Assembly (NCBI GenBank): GCA_030248215.1
Contig: JASANG010001767.1
Span: 123,193 to 187,192 of the forward strand
From: Enoplolaimus lenunculus
Taxonomy: Eukaryota; Nematoda; Enoplea; Enoplida; Thoracostomopsidae
Length of the DNA stretch: 64,000 nucleotides
Direction: 5' to 3'
Part shown: one piece after another, positions 44,960 to 55,422 of the stretch
Layout of the letters: each line of letters begins with the position of its first letter
Position numbering within the stretch: position 1 is the stretch's first letter
Made by a program: the position numbers and the translations under genes
Notes under the pieces: model-generated
Database searches by the model: none
What the model was told of the DNA's origin: nothing
The model's input: the letters and a program-made list of their open reading frames with translations, nothing else

Positions 44960-45153
44960 GTCAACTTACAATCGAAGAAATTTTCAATCCGACAAATAAG
45001 ATTTGTTTTGATGGAACTGAATGGACGTTTGGATGTTACTTGAATTCTCAGGCATTTGCGTTGAAGTTTTTCAAATTTCAGTGTCCAATAGCATTCAAAA
45101 GTTTAACGTTGAATAGAGTCAGTGTGCAATACGAGCTTCTAATCGATGCATAG
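44960..45153 (+). CDS. Terminal exon of an unrecognised gene
   Basis: Acceptor TTTTTTATATTTTCAG. Two bases complete a Gly codon, followed by 63 codons (QLTIEEIFNPTNKICFDGTE, then WTFGCYLNSQ, ending VSQYELLIDA-like) and TAG. There are three Cys and many aromatic residues, with no membrane span. Phase agrees with the exon at 33702, 11 kb upstream. The product is not recognised. Confidence 0.55.
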
Positions 45154-45180
45154 ATTGTGATTATGCAACTTATAACCAAT

Positions 45181-45355
45181 CGGATCAAGAGTGGATGATG
45201 TTACTGGATCAAGAGTGGATGACGTCATCGGATCAAGAGAGGATGACGTCCACCTTATAGGACAATAATGCAGCTGAGTGTATTTTGTGTACAAAAGAAT
45301 GTAATCAGTACGCGTTGGGTTGTTGGGTTACACCCTCTCATATCTGAGGGGTTAA
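45181..45355 (+). mobile_element. FB-1 fragment with triplicated end
   Basis: GGATCAAGAGTGGATGATG occurs three times in about 70 bp, followed by the FB-1 string TTTTGTGTACAAAAGAATGT. The rest is missing. Confidence 0.55.
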
Positions 45356-45548
45356 ATTTGGTTCATCTTAACACAAATCAGCATTAACCTGTAGACACTT
45401 AAATGCTTTGCGTATCTGTTGAACACTGTCTCTTACAATTGTTGAAAATTACGGATTTTAACATCGCTTAGGATTAGGATTACCGTATTGCATCGTCCAC
45501 AATACTTCGCTTATGCTGTGTGGAAAAATTGAATTTCTGTTCTACATA

Positions 45549-45800
45549 CACCGTTAATTTCATTGAGTTGATTTTAACTCAGAATGAGTTGAATCACTCA
45601 GTCTAAGTTCAAACTATCAGAACTCAGCATTTTGAGTTGATTCAATTCATTGTGAGTCAATTACTCAACTGAACCAGAGTCAGCTCAACTCGAAGTGAGA
45701 ATCAACTCAACTCAGAGTGAGTTATTGTTTACTGATATCAACTCAGAAATAACTAACTCGCTAGCTTAATTGATTAATCAACTCATTGGAATTTACGCTG
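45549..45800. mobile_element. TA-2 palindromic MITE
   Basis: CACCGTTAATTTCATTGAG start (from about 45549) and CATTGGAATTTACGCTG end. Confidence 0.7.
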
Positions 45801-46142
45801 TACGATGCTTCAATATGTTTCATTTTTTAGCATTTAATTAAAAGTTTGTACGGTGGTATAGGGCTGTATTTAGTTAAAAAGGCAATGAATGTATTAATTT
45901 GAAAATTTACACATTTACGTACGCTATTTTCAAATAATTTAGTCGTTATAATTAATTGATTAATCAACTCATTGGAATTTACGCTGTACGATGCTTCAAT
46001 ATGTTTCATTTTTTAGCATTTAATTAAAAGTTTGTACGGTGGTATAGGGCTGTATTTAGTTAAAAAGGCAATGAATGTATTAATTTGAAAATTTACACAT
46101 TTACGTACGCTAATATTTTCAAATAATTTAGTCGTTATAAAT
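45771..46142 (+). repeat. 185-bp direct tandem duplication
   Basis: TTGATTAATCAACTCATTGG begins units at 45771 and 45956. The copies differ mainly by a two-base insertion (ACGCTATTTT against ACGCTAATATTTT). The unit starts inside a TA-2 right end. Confidence 0.9.
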
Positions 46143-46279
46143 AATCAATTTTGCAATACGGCCAAAAATTGCATAAATCTATTCAGTTGGTGCCGAATTG
46201 AAGTTGCATTTTCTATACAGTGTAAGCAATGTCGACAACGCATTTATGTTTAGAATTTGATTTTAGCGATCACTTAGGC

Positions 46280-46413
46280 GGCCCTTGTAAAGAACAGGGG
46301 CGGAACGTTTTTCTGTGGAACTAGAATAGAGTAAGCTTAAGCTTTAGACTAACTTTTTTGCTTGGTTACTATCCCACAGAAAAACTGTTCTGGCACTGTC
46401 CTACACATGAGCC
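46280..46413 (+). mobile_element. hAT-A MITE with internal deletion
   Basis: GGCCCTTGTAAAGAACAGGG start, almost no hexamers, and ACTGTCCTACACATGAGCC end. Confidence 0.65.
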
Positions 46414-46794
46414 AGGAAATTAAAATGTGTAATCAATAAAAGCAATATTTAAAAGATCTATGAAATGTTATTCGTCATCAAAAACGTTGTGAGTAAAATT
46501 AGGCCTCAATTGAAGCAACAGGGACTACGTCTCTTTCTAATTCAACTCCTTCATGGCTACAGTCAACAAGAGCGGCAATAGACCCTTGATATATCCAATC
46601 ACACAGGTGTTACAAAATCTAGCAAATCAGCGACCGGTTACAGAATGCAGATCTTTACGCGAGTTTATTTGCTAAAATTAATAATTTTTCAAAAAAAGAT
46701 TTTTTTTTCGTTTTCCACCCCTTCGTAAAAAATGACAAAAAACGGGAAAAACAGTATTTTCCGTTGATTTGCTTCCGGTCTTCAACCCTGCTTG

Positions 46795-47322
46795 CACTGT
46801 AAACTCCACTGAGTTGATTAATTAACTAAAGATGGAGAATTAGCTATTTCTACTCTGTAAAAACACTCTACTTAAAATGCTACACTCATATTTTACTAAC
46901 TTTTTTAAGTATAAGTGTACTAAATATTGAGTAAGCCTTTGCTTAAATAATGTAAATAAGTAAAACTACTGCTGTCATTTCCTGATTAATTAAAAGTAAA
47001 TGTAAAGCTAAAAATTTTGTGTTCGCTTCAAATTAAGTAAAATTTTGCCAAGCACCATAGAAAGTAAAACCGACACATGATTCGGTAACAGTTTTACTTA
47101 ATTTTAAGTATATTTTTAGTGAGTAGTTATTTCTGAGTTTAATAACAGTGAATAGAGTAGCTTAGTCTGAGCTGATTTAATTCTGGGTGGGGTTTATTAA
47201 TTAATTCTGAATGAGTTCAGTCAATTCAAAATTCTGAGTTCTGAAAGACCTATTTATAGCTCAAGCTTCTGAGTGGATTCAACTCATTCTGAGTTAAAAT
47301 CAACTCACTGGAATTTGTAGTG
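46795..47322. mobile_element. TA-2 MITE split by a TA-4 insertion
   Basis: CACTGTAAACTCCACTGAG start and CACTGGAATTTGTAGTG end. The host sequence TAGCTATTTC continues as GTTATTTCTGAG after the insert. Confidence 0.7.
46853..47123. mobile_element. TA-4 MITE nested in TA-2
   Basis: TA on both sides. Inverted ends are CTCTGTAAAAACACTCTACT and, inverted, CTCACTAAAAATATACTTAA. This is the only copy of the family seen in the window. Confidence 0.6.
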
Positions 47323-48009
47323 TGGATACCACTATCAGTGCTCTATATATAGAATTGTGGCCACACAAAGTTTGCGTATTCTTTGTTATTCTGAATATTC
47401 TATAATTAATCATTATGAAATTGTTTCTTAAAATATATTTTTTGCAAAAAATACTGATAACAGATCTGAAATTCAGCCCATTGTTTAAACATGAAAGTGT
47501 CAAAATATTAATACTTAAAAACAGTTGAACAATTTAAGAAATTTGTCATTTTTTTAAAATATATTTCGACTTTCGTTTTCAGTTAATAAAACTTTTTTTA
47601 GAAACTTTGAAATCCACTTCACTCAGGTGATCTTGACCGGGGTTTAATATTTTTCGCTATTTTTTTTCGTGAAAGTTTAATTTTTGCAAATTGAAAATCT
47701 TTTACTAAATATATTCTATTCTTGGGTTTATTGCAGTTGACTTAGTGATTTCTAAAATTACATTGCGTAGGGGCCCTGTTCTATACATAGCCCGATCTTG
47801 TAATCTACATAATAAACGGATGGTACACATTAAAAATTGGCGAATCCATTGCGTTTGATTAACCAGGCTAAATTGCGGATTTTCTAACCTCCTGTTGCTC
47901 CAGGTCAATTGTTTGAGGACTCATTCCAGTGATTAATAGATGAAGCACACAGTTGATAATATGGCTATATTACTTGGCTCAGACTTAGGCATAGATGTTA
48001 GGCTTAGGC
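47323..48009. other. Region upstream of otopetrin, no repeat recognised until hAT-A
   Basis: AT-rich; nothing recognised. A weak hAT-A-like hexamer stretch is near 47978-48009. Confidence 0.35.
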
Positions 48010-48161
48010 GGCCAACGTAAAGAACAGGGCCGAAATACTATTATAAGCATGTTCCTAAGCCTAAGCCTAAGCCTAAGCCTAAACCAAGCAAAAAAATTAG
48101 TCTAAAGCTTAAGCTTACTGTTTTCTAGTCCCATAGAAAAACGTTTCGCTCCTGATCTTTG
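48010..48161 (-). mobile_element. hAT-A MITE near the otopetrin start, right end shortened
   Basis: GCTTAGGC flanks both sides (48002-48009 and 48162-48169). GGCCAACGTAAAGAACAGGG start. The right end stops at GATCTTTG without ACATGGGCC. It lies about 170 bp upstream of the otopetrin ATG. Confidence 0.7.
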
Positions 48162-48331
48162 GCTTAGGCGTAGACAAGCGTTTTCCTAAGCCAAAGCCTA
48201 AAACGCAAACTCCTCAGTGAGGGCGGAAGTGTACCAAGAGCCTGTACCGGCTTCAGTGTTTAGTGCTGTCAACTGTAAACGAGTTTCACTGGTGATGTCT
48301 GTAGATTTGCCGTAATTCAGTGCAGTGAAAA

Positions 48332-48429
48332 ATGGCCAAATTAGTACGAGATGTTGGAACATTAGTGGAATTCGCATCATCAAAGTCATCAAATTGCAGT
48401 AAACGTCGCAGAAAGCGACAGTTGCAAAG
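48332..48429 (+). CDS. Otopetrin-like exon 1: cytoplasmic N-terminus
   Basis: ATG after GCAGTGAAAA; MAKLVRDVGTLVEFASSKSS, then a basic KRRRKRQLQ; donor GTTAGT in phase 2. No signal peptide, as expected for an otopetrin. Confidence 0.7.
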
Positions 48430-51400
48430 GTTAGTAAATGCATTTTTTTCCAATTATTACCTTGCACTGCAAAAAATGGTGAGTCAAATTGAGTCTTTCC
48501 GAAATAGACTTTTCGGGCACCAAGTGAGTCAAATTCGACCGACTTGGGTGAGGCGATTTTGACTCTGGCGGAGTCGAATTTGACTCAGATTGTGTAGTAC
48601 GCAAAAGCCTATTTCGGTGAGAGTCAATTTGACTCACCTTTTTTGCAGTTTGCGTACGCCATTTCGACATGTTAATAGCCCGACAGCAGTTAAAATTCTC
48701 AAGTGATCAACGACAAACATCGTTTTTGTAAAGGAAGGTGCACTTGAAAAGTATTTCTGCTATAAAACAAAAATTTTCACAAAAAGTTTTAAAATACATT
48801 TCGATAAGTTTTATTTTAAACGCAGAAATAAACGTTTTTATGTCATTGTTACAAAAAGCGTCTTTGAGAACATTTCAATTTCGGGCCCATGTAAAGAGCA
48901 GGGGCGGAACGTTTTTCTGTGAGCCTATCACATAGAGTCAGCTTAAGCTTTAGACGTTTTTTTGCTTTGCTTAGGCTTAGGCTTATGCTTGGACTTAGAC
49001 TATAGTTTCCAACATTTAAATGATTATGAATAATTTGTCACAAAACCGTAAAAATTCCGTTTGCAGCATCATTGAATGCAGAAACAGGAACAGGAACAGG
49101 AAAACAGGAACACGAATTACATTTTTGCAGGAATTAGGGCCGAAACCGGAATTCCGATTGAACCCTGGAGCCTACCCACTATGATAGACTGGGACGCTTA
49201 GGTTTAGGATTAACGTTAACATTAGGTATATGTTAACGATAAGGCTTAGGTACGGTCTTTGGTTTAGGTTTAGGCCTAGGCTTGAGCTCAGTGGGCAGGC
49301 CGCTAATTAACATTTGTCTGGTTTGCTTCAGGAAACGCAACCGGTTTTGTAGACGGTCAAAGAGCCCTCAACCAAAAAACGTCTATTTAGTTTCGTCAAA
49401 TAACTTATGGACCTACCGATGCTGCCAAAATACCCGCTGTGGAACTTTATCAAAAGCGAATTTAAGCCCATTCGACTCAAAATGGTTGATTTCCAATCGG
49501 TACGTGAATGACTCGCTGTAAATTCCGTTCAGTTGAATTTAACTCAGAACGAGCTGAATCCACTCAGATGTTCGAGCTCTGAATAAGGACTTTCAGAACT
49601 CAGAATTGTGAATTGTTACAATTCATTCTTAGTTAATTAATCAACTAACCTGAATTAAAACACTTCAGAGTGAGCTAATATTTACTGTTATTAAAACGCA
49701 GAAATAACCAGAAAGAAACTAACTCTTTCTCTGAGTCGATAAATCAACTCATTGGAATTTACAGTGTAGCATTCATTATTTAAATTAAAATACGAATTCA
49801 TAGAAGGTTACAAAAAATCTTTTTTCGCGTGTTTATCTCGTTCCCAAAATGAAATGTGTCTTGGCAACTGTTCAATGTTTTATTTCGTCATAGGAATCCA
49901 AGTATTTAAATGTTTGGGTTCTCCTGTCGGTTTGTATTTACATTTGTAAACAAAAGCGTAATTTTTAGCTAATCTTTTATATATCATTGTAGTAAAATAG
50001 GTTCGTTCGCTACAATTTTCCGAACTCGAAATTTTAGGCAACAAACCCATCGACATGTTACTAATCAGGGTACAGGTCACAGTGGGGGCCAGTACCCAAA
50101 TGCACGAATCGTGGGAGCGGCCATGATTTTGGGATTTTGGAAAGCGAGGAGTGGGTTACGTTTGATGAAACGTTTAAGGGGTGTTTGTTATAGAATGAGG
50201 CTCACGAAAAGATCAGGAACGGAACGTTTTTCTGTGGGACTGGAGAAGAGTAAGTTTAAGCTTTAGACTAATTTCTTTGCTTGACTTAGGTTTAGGCTTA
50301 AGCTTACGCTTAGGCTTAGGCTTAGGAATAAACTCATTCTTACGCTTAGGCTTAGGCTTAGACTTAGTCTTAGAAATATGCTTATAATAGTGTTCCGCCC
50401 ATGTTCTCTACGTTGGCCTAAACTAAAGTATCTCTTCCTTTACAAAACTGTTAAACGGGGTTTTCCCCGAAACCCCATCTGGTTACACCCTTTTCCCGAA
50501 ATAAATCCTGCGTACTTACACACCATGACATTTGTCATAATGTTTTCAGGGGGAACAAACGTGATCGTTGGTATATTTTTGAAACCATTTACGTTTCACT
50601 GTTGAGTTTATTTGGTATTCTGTTATGTGTTACAACAATGATTGTTTCGGCTGAATTCAAAAAAGCCGCTACTGAAATCACTTATGTAAGTTGTTTTTTA
50701 GCTAAAAATTGCTAAAAGCCTTATTCCCACGTGCAACTTTTTGCAGCGAGAACTCGCAGCTGCAACTTGTACGAAATACATGCAGATGCAAGTATTTTCA
50801 AAGGAACGTTCTGATTGACCAATGAAACTGCAAGTGCAATAAATTCTAGCGACTTGCAACTGTGTTCAACGGTGCGAATTAAATTCAATATCATGAATTC
50901 CAGTGAATAATTTGCAGCTGCAAGAACGTCCAAACAGCTTTGTGATATAACTTGCACATGCAAGTTACACGTGTGAATAGGGCTTAACTTAAAATTTTCT
51001 GTTGAAACAGTTTAATTAATTCAATATGACCAAGAGTGTATGATACTCTTTAACAAGAGTAAGCAATTGGCTACATTCTGTGTACAAAAGAATATACTCG
51101 GCATGCTTGTGTACTTAGTCTACCCCCTTATTTAGAGGGGGTACAACCTTTGTGAACCATGACGTTTTGTGTACGCGGCATCAAAAATGCTCCGTTTATA
51201 GTTTAATTTGGGGTTATTATTTGTGACAGCGACCCCCGTCTTAATGCGGGGAGTTGGTCAAAAACGCAACACCCGGTGGTAAATTATTGTACCATGTGAA
51301 ACCCCAACAGTTGCACACTCTTGTATCATGCACTCTAAGCTTTGAGCATAGAGGACTCGAGTTGAAAACGAAAAACTTTATTTTGTTAAATTAAGTTTTG

Positions 51401-54400
51401 AGTTTTAAAAAGTTGAATTCTGACGTAAGTCGATTTTTAAAATGACGTCAAAAAGAATACTTCAATTTGCCGAACCCTGCAACCACCGTCATTATAGAAA
51501 AGATAGGGATGTTTATAGATGGATCATGAAAATTTATCTGAAAAATAATTAATTTATGCTTCAATAATTTTTTCGGCCTTTTCAGGGTCGAAGACATCCG
51601 TTTGGGGGAAATGGGTGGGTGCCGCAGTCACCTTTCTATATGGTGGGTAAAGTTTGCAGGTCGAAAGTTTTCATCAATGTCTAGGTTCGGGTAATATGTG
51701 AATTATATATTTCAATGCCGTGTCGTACCACTACAGGATAAATATTCAGGCACAACTTATCATTCCAGCTCACGGAAATACTTTTCGAAATTATTTAATC
51801 TCAGTCAAAGCTACAGAACTTATCCAAGCTACACAAACCGAGTGCGTCAAAATTTATCTCCGCTAGAGTCAACCATGCTACTCAGTTAGTCGAATTTAAC
51901 TCTGGCGGAGTCGAATTTTAAATTCAGTTTGTGTTGGCTGGAAATGCCTATTTCGGAGAGCGTCAATTTGACTCACCATTTTTTGCAGTGTATATATATT
52001 ATAATTTCATTTTCAGTCCTATTTCATTTTCTTATTGTCTACCGGTTCGCTGCTTCAAATATTTTTGATGTCGTACAAATTTTACATTGGTTGTATTGCA
52101 AAAAACGGTATTAATTTACGATCGCTATCCACTGGACAATGGTCAAACTGTAGTGGCGACAGCGTTTTCGACACAAGCGACCGAGGAAATCGAGCATTGA
52201 CGCTTTCAAATCGCCCGAGAATACCTACGTATACGTATAAATATTTGAAACCTGTTTGTAATCTGATCCATCGAAGTGTTGGTGTTGGTAAGCGCTGGCC
52301 TTAAGCTTGAGTCTTTGCTTACAATGTTAATTTCAGTGAGTTGATTTTAACTCACAATGAATTGAATCACTCAGTCTGAGTTAGGACTATCAGAACTCAA
52401 AATTTTAAATTTGATTCAATTCCTTGCGAGCTAATTAACCAAACCCACCCAGAGTCAACTCAACTCAGATTGAGAATCAACTCAACTCAGAGTGAGTTAA
52501 TGCTTACTGATATTAATTCAGAATTAACTAACTCGCTAGTTGAATTGATTAATCAACTCATTGCAATTTACAGTGAACAAAGCCGCCTGAGACCAAAATT
52601 CGTTTCAGGACTTGCGGCGTTATCTGTATCAGCATTAATCCTGTTGTTGATGTGGCGAATTGCTCAACGTCGTTCATTGAATTCAACCGTCGATCCAAGT
52701 AATTGTCTCGATTTAAGCGTCGATTTTACGCTGCTTTGGTTGGCCATTGTCTACACTGCGCTTCACGCTGGCGTAGTATTTTATAACGTAACGGTGAGTC
52801 AAATGATGCTGTTCTTTTGTGTTGCGTTCCTGCAAACACTGTAAATTCCGATGAGTTGATTAATAGTCAACGCAGAGAGCGAAATATTCATTTCTGGAAA
52901 TCATTATCTCACACTGAGTTGATTTGATTCCATGTGAATTGGTTAATCTTAGAATGAATTCAATAAATTCAGAATTCTGAGTTCTTAAACACTTAGATCT
53001 CAGGCCTCTGAGTGGATTCGCATCATTCTGAGTTAAAATCAACTCACTGAAATTTACAGTGTAATTTATGACAGCAGAAAAAACGGTATGCCCCTCGAAG
53101 TAATATCGGTCTATTTGAGAATATTGGCAAAAGTTAACTTCGTCCCAGGTCCGTAGCCAGCTCATCTTGCTAGGAGGGCTAAAAAATTTTCAGGAGGGTC
53201 ATCCAAGGGTTGTCAATGACTTGGAAGCAAAGTTGGAAATTTTCTCGGACGGCCCAAACTTTTTCAGTCCCCACGGGTCCCCTCGACTCCGGGCTGGTCC
53301 GTGTAAAGTTTATGAATTTGCCACAGGTTCTATTTACTATTTTCTGTTTTAGATTGTGGTTCCATCAACAGAACGTTACGCGATGGCGGCGTTTCGACAA
53401 CTTCTTGCAACTGATGCAAGCATTTGGGCGTGGTTGTGTATGTACTTGGCCGGCATTGTTCGATCTTCAATACAGCAAACAGATTCTGATCATGAAATTT
53501 CGCAACAATTTCAGTGGCAAAAATCATCTGTTCACAGTTCAAGTATTAAACTTAATTTATATTTGGTAAAGGTGTGAAATACTACTATACAAAGGGTATA
53601 TTATGCAAAATGCAATTTTGCAAGTCAAGTGCAACTTGTTGCATATTAATTGCATGTTTGCAATATTTTATAACATTATTAGCTAAGTAAAAAATCGTAA
53701 GCTTGGGCCAATGTTAAGAACAGAGGCAGAACAGTATTATAAGCATAATCCTAAAGCCTAAGTCTAAGCCTAAGCCTAAGCATGAGAATGAGCATATTCC
53801 TAAGCCTAAGCCTATGCCTAAGCCTAAACCATGCAAAAAATAGTCTAAAGCTTAAGCTTACTCTATTCTAGTCCCATAGAAAAACGTTCCGCCCCTGATC
53901 TTTACATGGGCTTATGCTTGTAAATACACAATTTGCATCGAGCCTTTTAGATTGCTGCACAATGAGAAAAACAGCACTGAATTATTAGTTGTTTAAGACA
54001 AAATTGGCAACCACTAACGATGATGCGTGGTTTACATTAATTTGTGTACGCAAAGTGGAAATTCTCACCGGCTATGAACGACGACTTTTACTATTTGAAA
54101 AACAGTAACTAGCGCTGGTTAAAATATGATTTTTCATAATTTATAAACGCAAACGACAAAGCCTTAAAAATCCAAAATTTGTAATTGAAGTTGTGTTTAA
54201 ATTTATTTTTAGTGCCTCTTGCTAAGCGTATACCTAAACCTAAACCCAGTGCGAAACCTAAACGTAAACTCTCAGCCTGATCATGTAGCCTAAGCTTCTC
54301 AGTCTAAAGTTCTGCCATCTTAAACAGGCCATTTTTCTCGATTTTCCTTCAGCGACGACCTGTGATCGATTGACCGTAAACGCGTTTACTCCAGCGGTAC

Positions 54401-55422
54401 AACTAATCACCCCATACGCTGTTGTCGCTCTAGTAACTTGCAGTTTTCACAACTGTTCAACACTTGCCACAATCATATCAACGTATCGCCAAGGCCGACG
54501 CCAGTTTGTCGGACTTGACGCAGTCCCAGCTGACGTCCAGCGTTCATCCAAAACCGCCTCACCGCCTGAAGAACCTCGGATCCGCTGGACCAAACTGTCA
54601 TTTCTACCTGGACAAATTGGTTGTGTAACTTTGGCGTTTTCTGCTTGCTTGCTCGCCGTCTATCATGCGTATTTTGTTAGCATAGGCAACATAATGGAAG
54701 CTTGGTTCATTATTGAATCTTATCATTCAGCTGCTACTGTTTTAGCTATTTTACTTGGATTAATAGTCCTTCGGATTCAATGTGTCCACTTTCACAGGAC
54801 CCGCCGTCGTCGACACCAGTCGACGTGTTGTGCTGTTGATCGTGTATCTGGAAACGTACAAATTTTCGGCCAAAATACCATCGAACCCCCTATTTCACAC
54901 GCAACCAAATCTATGTTTTCCTTATACGATGCGGCGATATTTATTGGAAGCCTGGCATACTTAACGTCTTATGCGATTGCTTCGTTATTACACGGAACCT
55001 ACGTTAGCTACTGGGCCGCTTCGTGTGCAATATTGCAAATTGTGCAAGTATTTGTGCAATCTGCAGTTCAAGCTGGTCTCGCGTGCAGTGGTATGCGATC
55101 GCTTTTAGCTGTCAATCAAACTTCAAACGATTCTCAAGCAAAATGCCATGGTATGAACCCCAGTAGGTCTTACGGTGGTACATCGTTGCTAATTTTGGTA
55201 CAATCGTGTATATTAATTCTAGTTGGATTCAACGTAGGTTGTATTATTATTGAATGCGTTCGTCAGAGTCCGTCGGTATATGGACATCAGCTGTTTTATC
55301 GAGCGTTCGGTATTAATTACACTCTGGTAACACTGTTGGTTACGCATTGTTGTTGTGTTATGTTTCGGTTGACCAGTTTTACCGTTTTGTTGTATGATTT
55401 TGTTGAATCGGTTAAACGATAG
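48332..55422 (+). CDS. Otopetrin-like proton channel
   Basis: Six exons join in phase: 48332-48429, 50550-50685, 52017-52287, 52609-52793, 53353-53571 and 54328-55422. They give about 667 residues and 12 hydrophobic spans, the otopetrin layout. From memory, the C-terminal half aligns with human OTOP1: DAAIFIGSLAYLTSYAIASL with its DLLVGTASGSWLISW span, YWAASCAILQIVQVFVQ with YNLPYSILAIVEKYIQ, and the last span CCVMFRLTSFTVLLYDF with FSIFYRMHAAASLFEVY. TERYAMAAFRQLLATD matches the TLERFGVIHSVFTN loop. Otopetrins conduct protons across the plasma or vesicle membrane, for example in acid taste and otoconia formation. The exon 5 donor is either 53565 or 53571, both phase 0. A stronger acceptor at 54353 is out of phase with them, so the exon 6 start is the least certain point. 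Divergence is high. Confidence 0.82.
48465..48650. mobile_element. TA-1 foldback MITE in otopetrin intron 1
   Basis: CACTGCAAAAAATGGTGAGT start and CACCTTTTTTGCAGTT end, beginning 35 bp after the exon 1 donor. Confidence 0.75.
48736..48890 (+). mobile_element. TA-3-like sequence
   Basis: GGTGCACTTGAAAAGTATTT start as at 55832. It ends GCGTCTTTGAGAACATTTC, a flank shared with 61117-61141. Confidence 0.5.
48894..48998 (+). mobile_element. hAT-A MITE, right half missing
   Basis: GGCCCATGTAAAGAGCAGGG, then TTAGACGTTTTTTTGC and CTTAGG hexamers. It runs straight into hAT-E-like sequence. Confidence 0.6.
49000..49167 (-). mobile_element. hAT-E-like element end
   Basis: It shares TTGTCACAAAACCGTAAAAA with 36463-36790. 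It ends ATTCCGATTGAACCCTGG, the inverse of a CAGGGTTC terminus. Confidence 0.5.
49514..49766. mobile_element. TA-2 palindromic MITE in otopetrin intron 1
   Basis: CGCTGTAAATTCCGTTCAG start and CATTGGAATTTACAGTG end, followed by TA. Confidence 0.75.
50199..50418 (+). mobile_element. hAT-A MITE in otopetrin intron 1
   Basis: GGCTCACGAAAAGATCAGGA start and ATGTTCTCTACGTTGGCC end, with a long CTTAGG array. Confidence 0.75.
50550..50685 (+). CDS. Otopetrin-like exon 2: TM1
   Basis: Acceptor TAATGTTTTCAG, donor GTAAGT. It reads GNKRDRWYIFETIYVSLLSL, then FGILLCVTTMIVSAEF. Only one of the three frames is open, and its entry phase matches exon 1. Confidence 0.8.
50718..50983. mobile_element. PAL-1 element in otopetrin intron 2
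   Basis: GCCTTATTCCCACGTGCAAC start and ACACGTGTGAATAGGGC end. It begins 32 bp after the donor. Confidence 0.75.
51030..51338. mobile_element. FB-1 element in otopetrin intron 2
   Basis: CCAAGAGTGTATGATACTCT start and TATCATGCACTCT end; core ACGCGGCATCAAAAATGC. Confidence 0.7.
51835..51990. mobile_element. TA-1 foldback MITE, left end worn
   Basis: Right arm complete (GCCTATTTCGGAGAGCGTCA to TTTTTTGCAGTG, then TA); left arm degraded. It ends 26 bp before exon 3. Confidence 0.6.
52017..52287 (+). CDS. Otopetrin-like exon 3: TM2 and loop
   Basis: Acceptor ATTTCATTTTCAG, donor GTAAGC in phase 1. It reads SYFIFLLSTGSLLQIFLMSY, then a long polar loop with two Cys and many Ser/Thr. This loop is longer than in vertebrate otopetrins. 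Confidence 0.75.
52320..52575. mobile_element. TA-2 MITE making up most of otopetrin intron 3
   Basis: ATGTTAATTTCAGTGAGTTG near the left end and GCAATTTACAGTG at the right. It fills about 256 of the intron's 321 bp. Confidence 0.7.
52609..52793 (+). CDS. Otopetrin-like exon 4: TM3 and TM4
   Basis: Acceptor ATTCGTTTCAG, donor GTGAGT. GLAALSVSALILLLMWRIAQ is TM3 and FTLLWLAIVYTALHAGVVFY is TM4. Phase 1 in, phase 0 out. Confidence 0.8.
52837..53061. mobile_element. TA-2 MITE in otopetrin intron 4
   Basis: CACTGTAAATTCCGATGAG start and CTGAAATTTACAGTG end, followed by TA. Confidence 0.75.
53148..53309 (-). repeat. GCC-1 element in otopetrin intron 4
   Basis: GGTCCGTAGCCAGCTCATCT start, inverted interior, GGGCTGGTCC end. 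Confidence 0.65.
53353..53571 (+). CDS. Otopetrin-like exon 5: loop and TM5
   Basis: Acceptor TATTTTCTGTTTTAG. It reads IVVPSTERYAMAAFRQLLAT, then SIWAWLCMYLAGIV as TM5 and a polar Gln/Ser-rich loop. Donor after 53565 or 53571. Confidence 0.75.
53706..53912 (-). mobile_element. hAT-A MITE in otopetrin intron 5
   Basis: Flanks TAAGCTTG and TATGCTTG match at seven of eight positions. Both ends are intact. Confidence 0.8.
54209..54300 (-). repeat. hAT-A-like hexamer fragment
   Basis: ACCTAAACCTAAACCCAGTG and GCCTGATCATGTAGCC, without termini. Confidence 0.4.
54328..55422 (+). CDS. Otopetrin-like exon 6: TM6 to TM12
   Basis: One long exon carries seven spans, TM6 (LITPYAVVALVTCSFHNC) to TM12 ending YDFVESVKR. 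The intracellular loop with RIQCVHFHRTRRRRHQS is strongly basic. A single large C-terminal exon ends 3 residues after the last span plus a short basic tail. Confidence 0.85.
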   Translation, partial: AIFLDFPSATTCDRLTVNAFTPAVQLITPYAVVALVTCSFHNCSTLATIISTYRQGRRQFVGLDAVPADVQRSSKTASPPEEPRIRWTKLSFLPGQIGCVTLAFSACLLAVYHAYFVSIGNIMEAWFIIESYHSAATVLAILLGLIVLRIQCVHFHRTRRRRHQSTCCAVDRVSGNVQIFGQNTIEPPISHATKSMFSLYDAAIFIGSLAYLTSYAIASLLHGTYVSYWAASCAILQIVQVFVQSAVQAGLACSGMRSLLAVNQTSNDSQAKCHGMNPSRSYGGTSLLILVQSCILILVGFNVGCIIIECVRQSPSVYGHQLFYRAFGINYTLVTLLVTHCCCVMFRLTSFTVLLYDFVESVKR

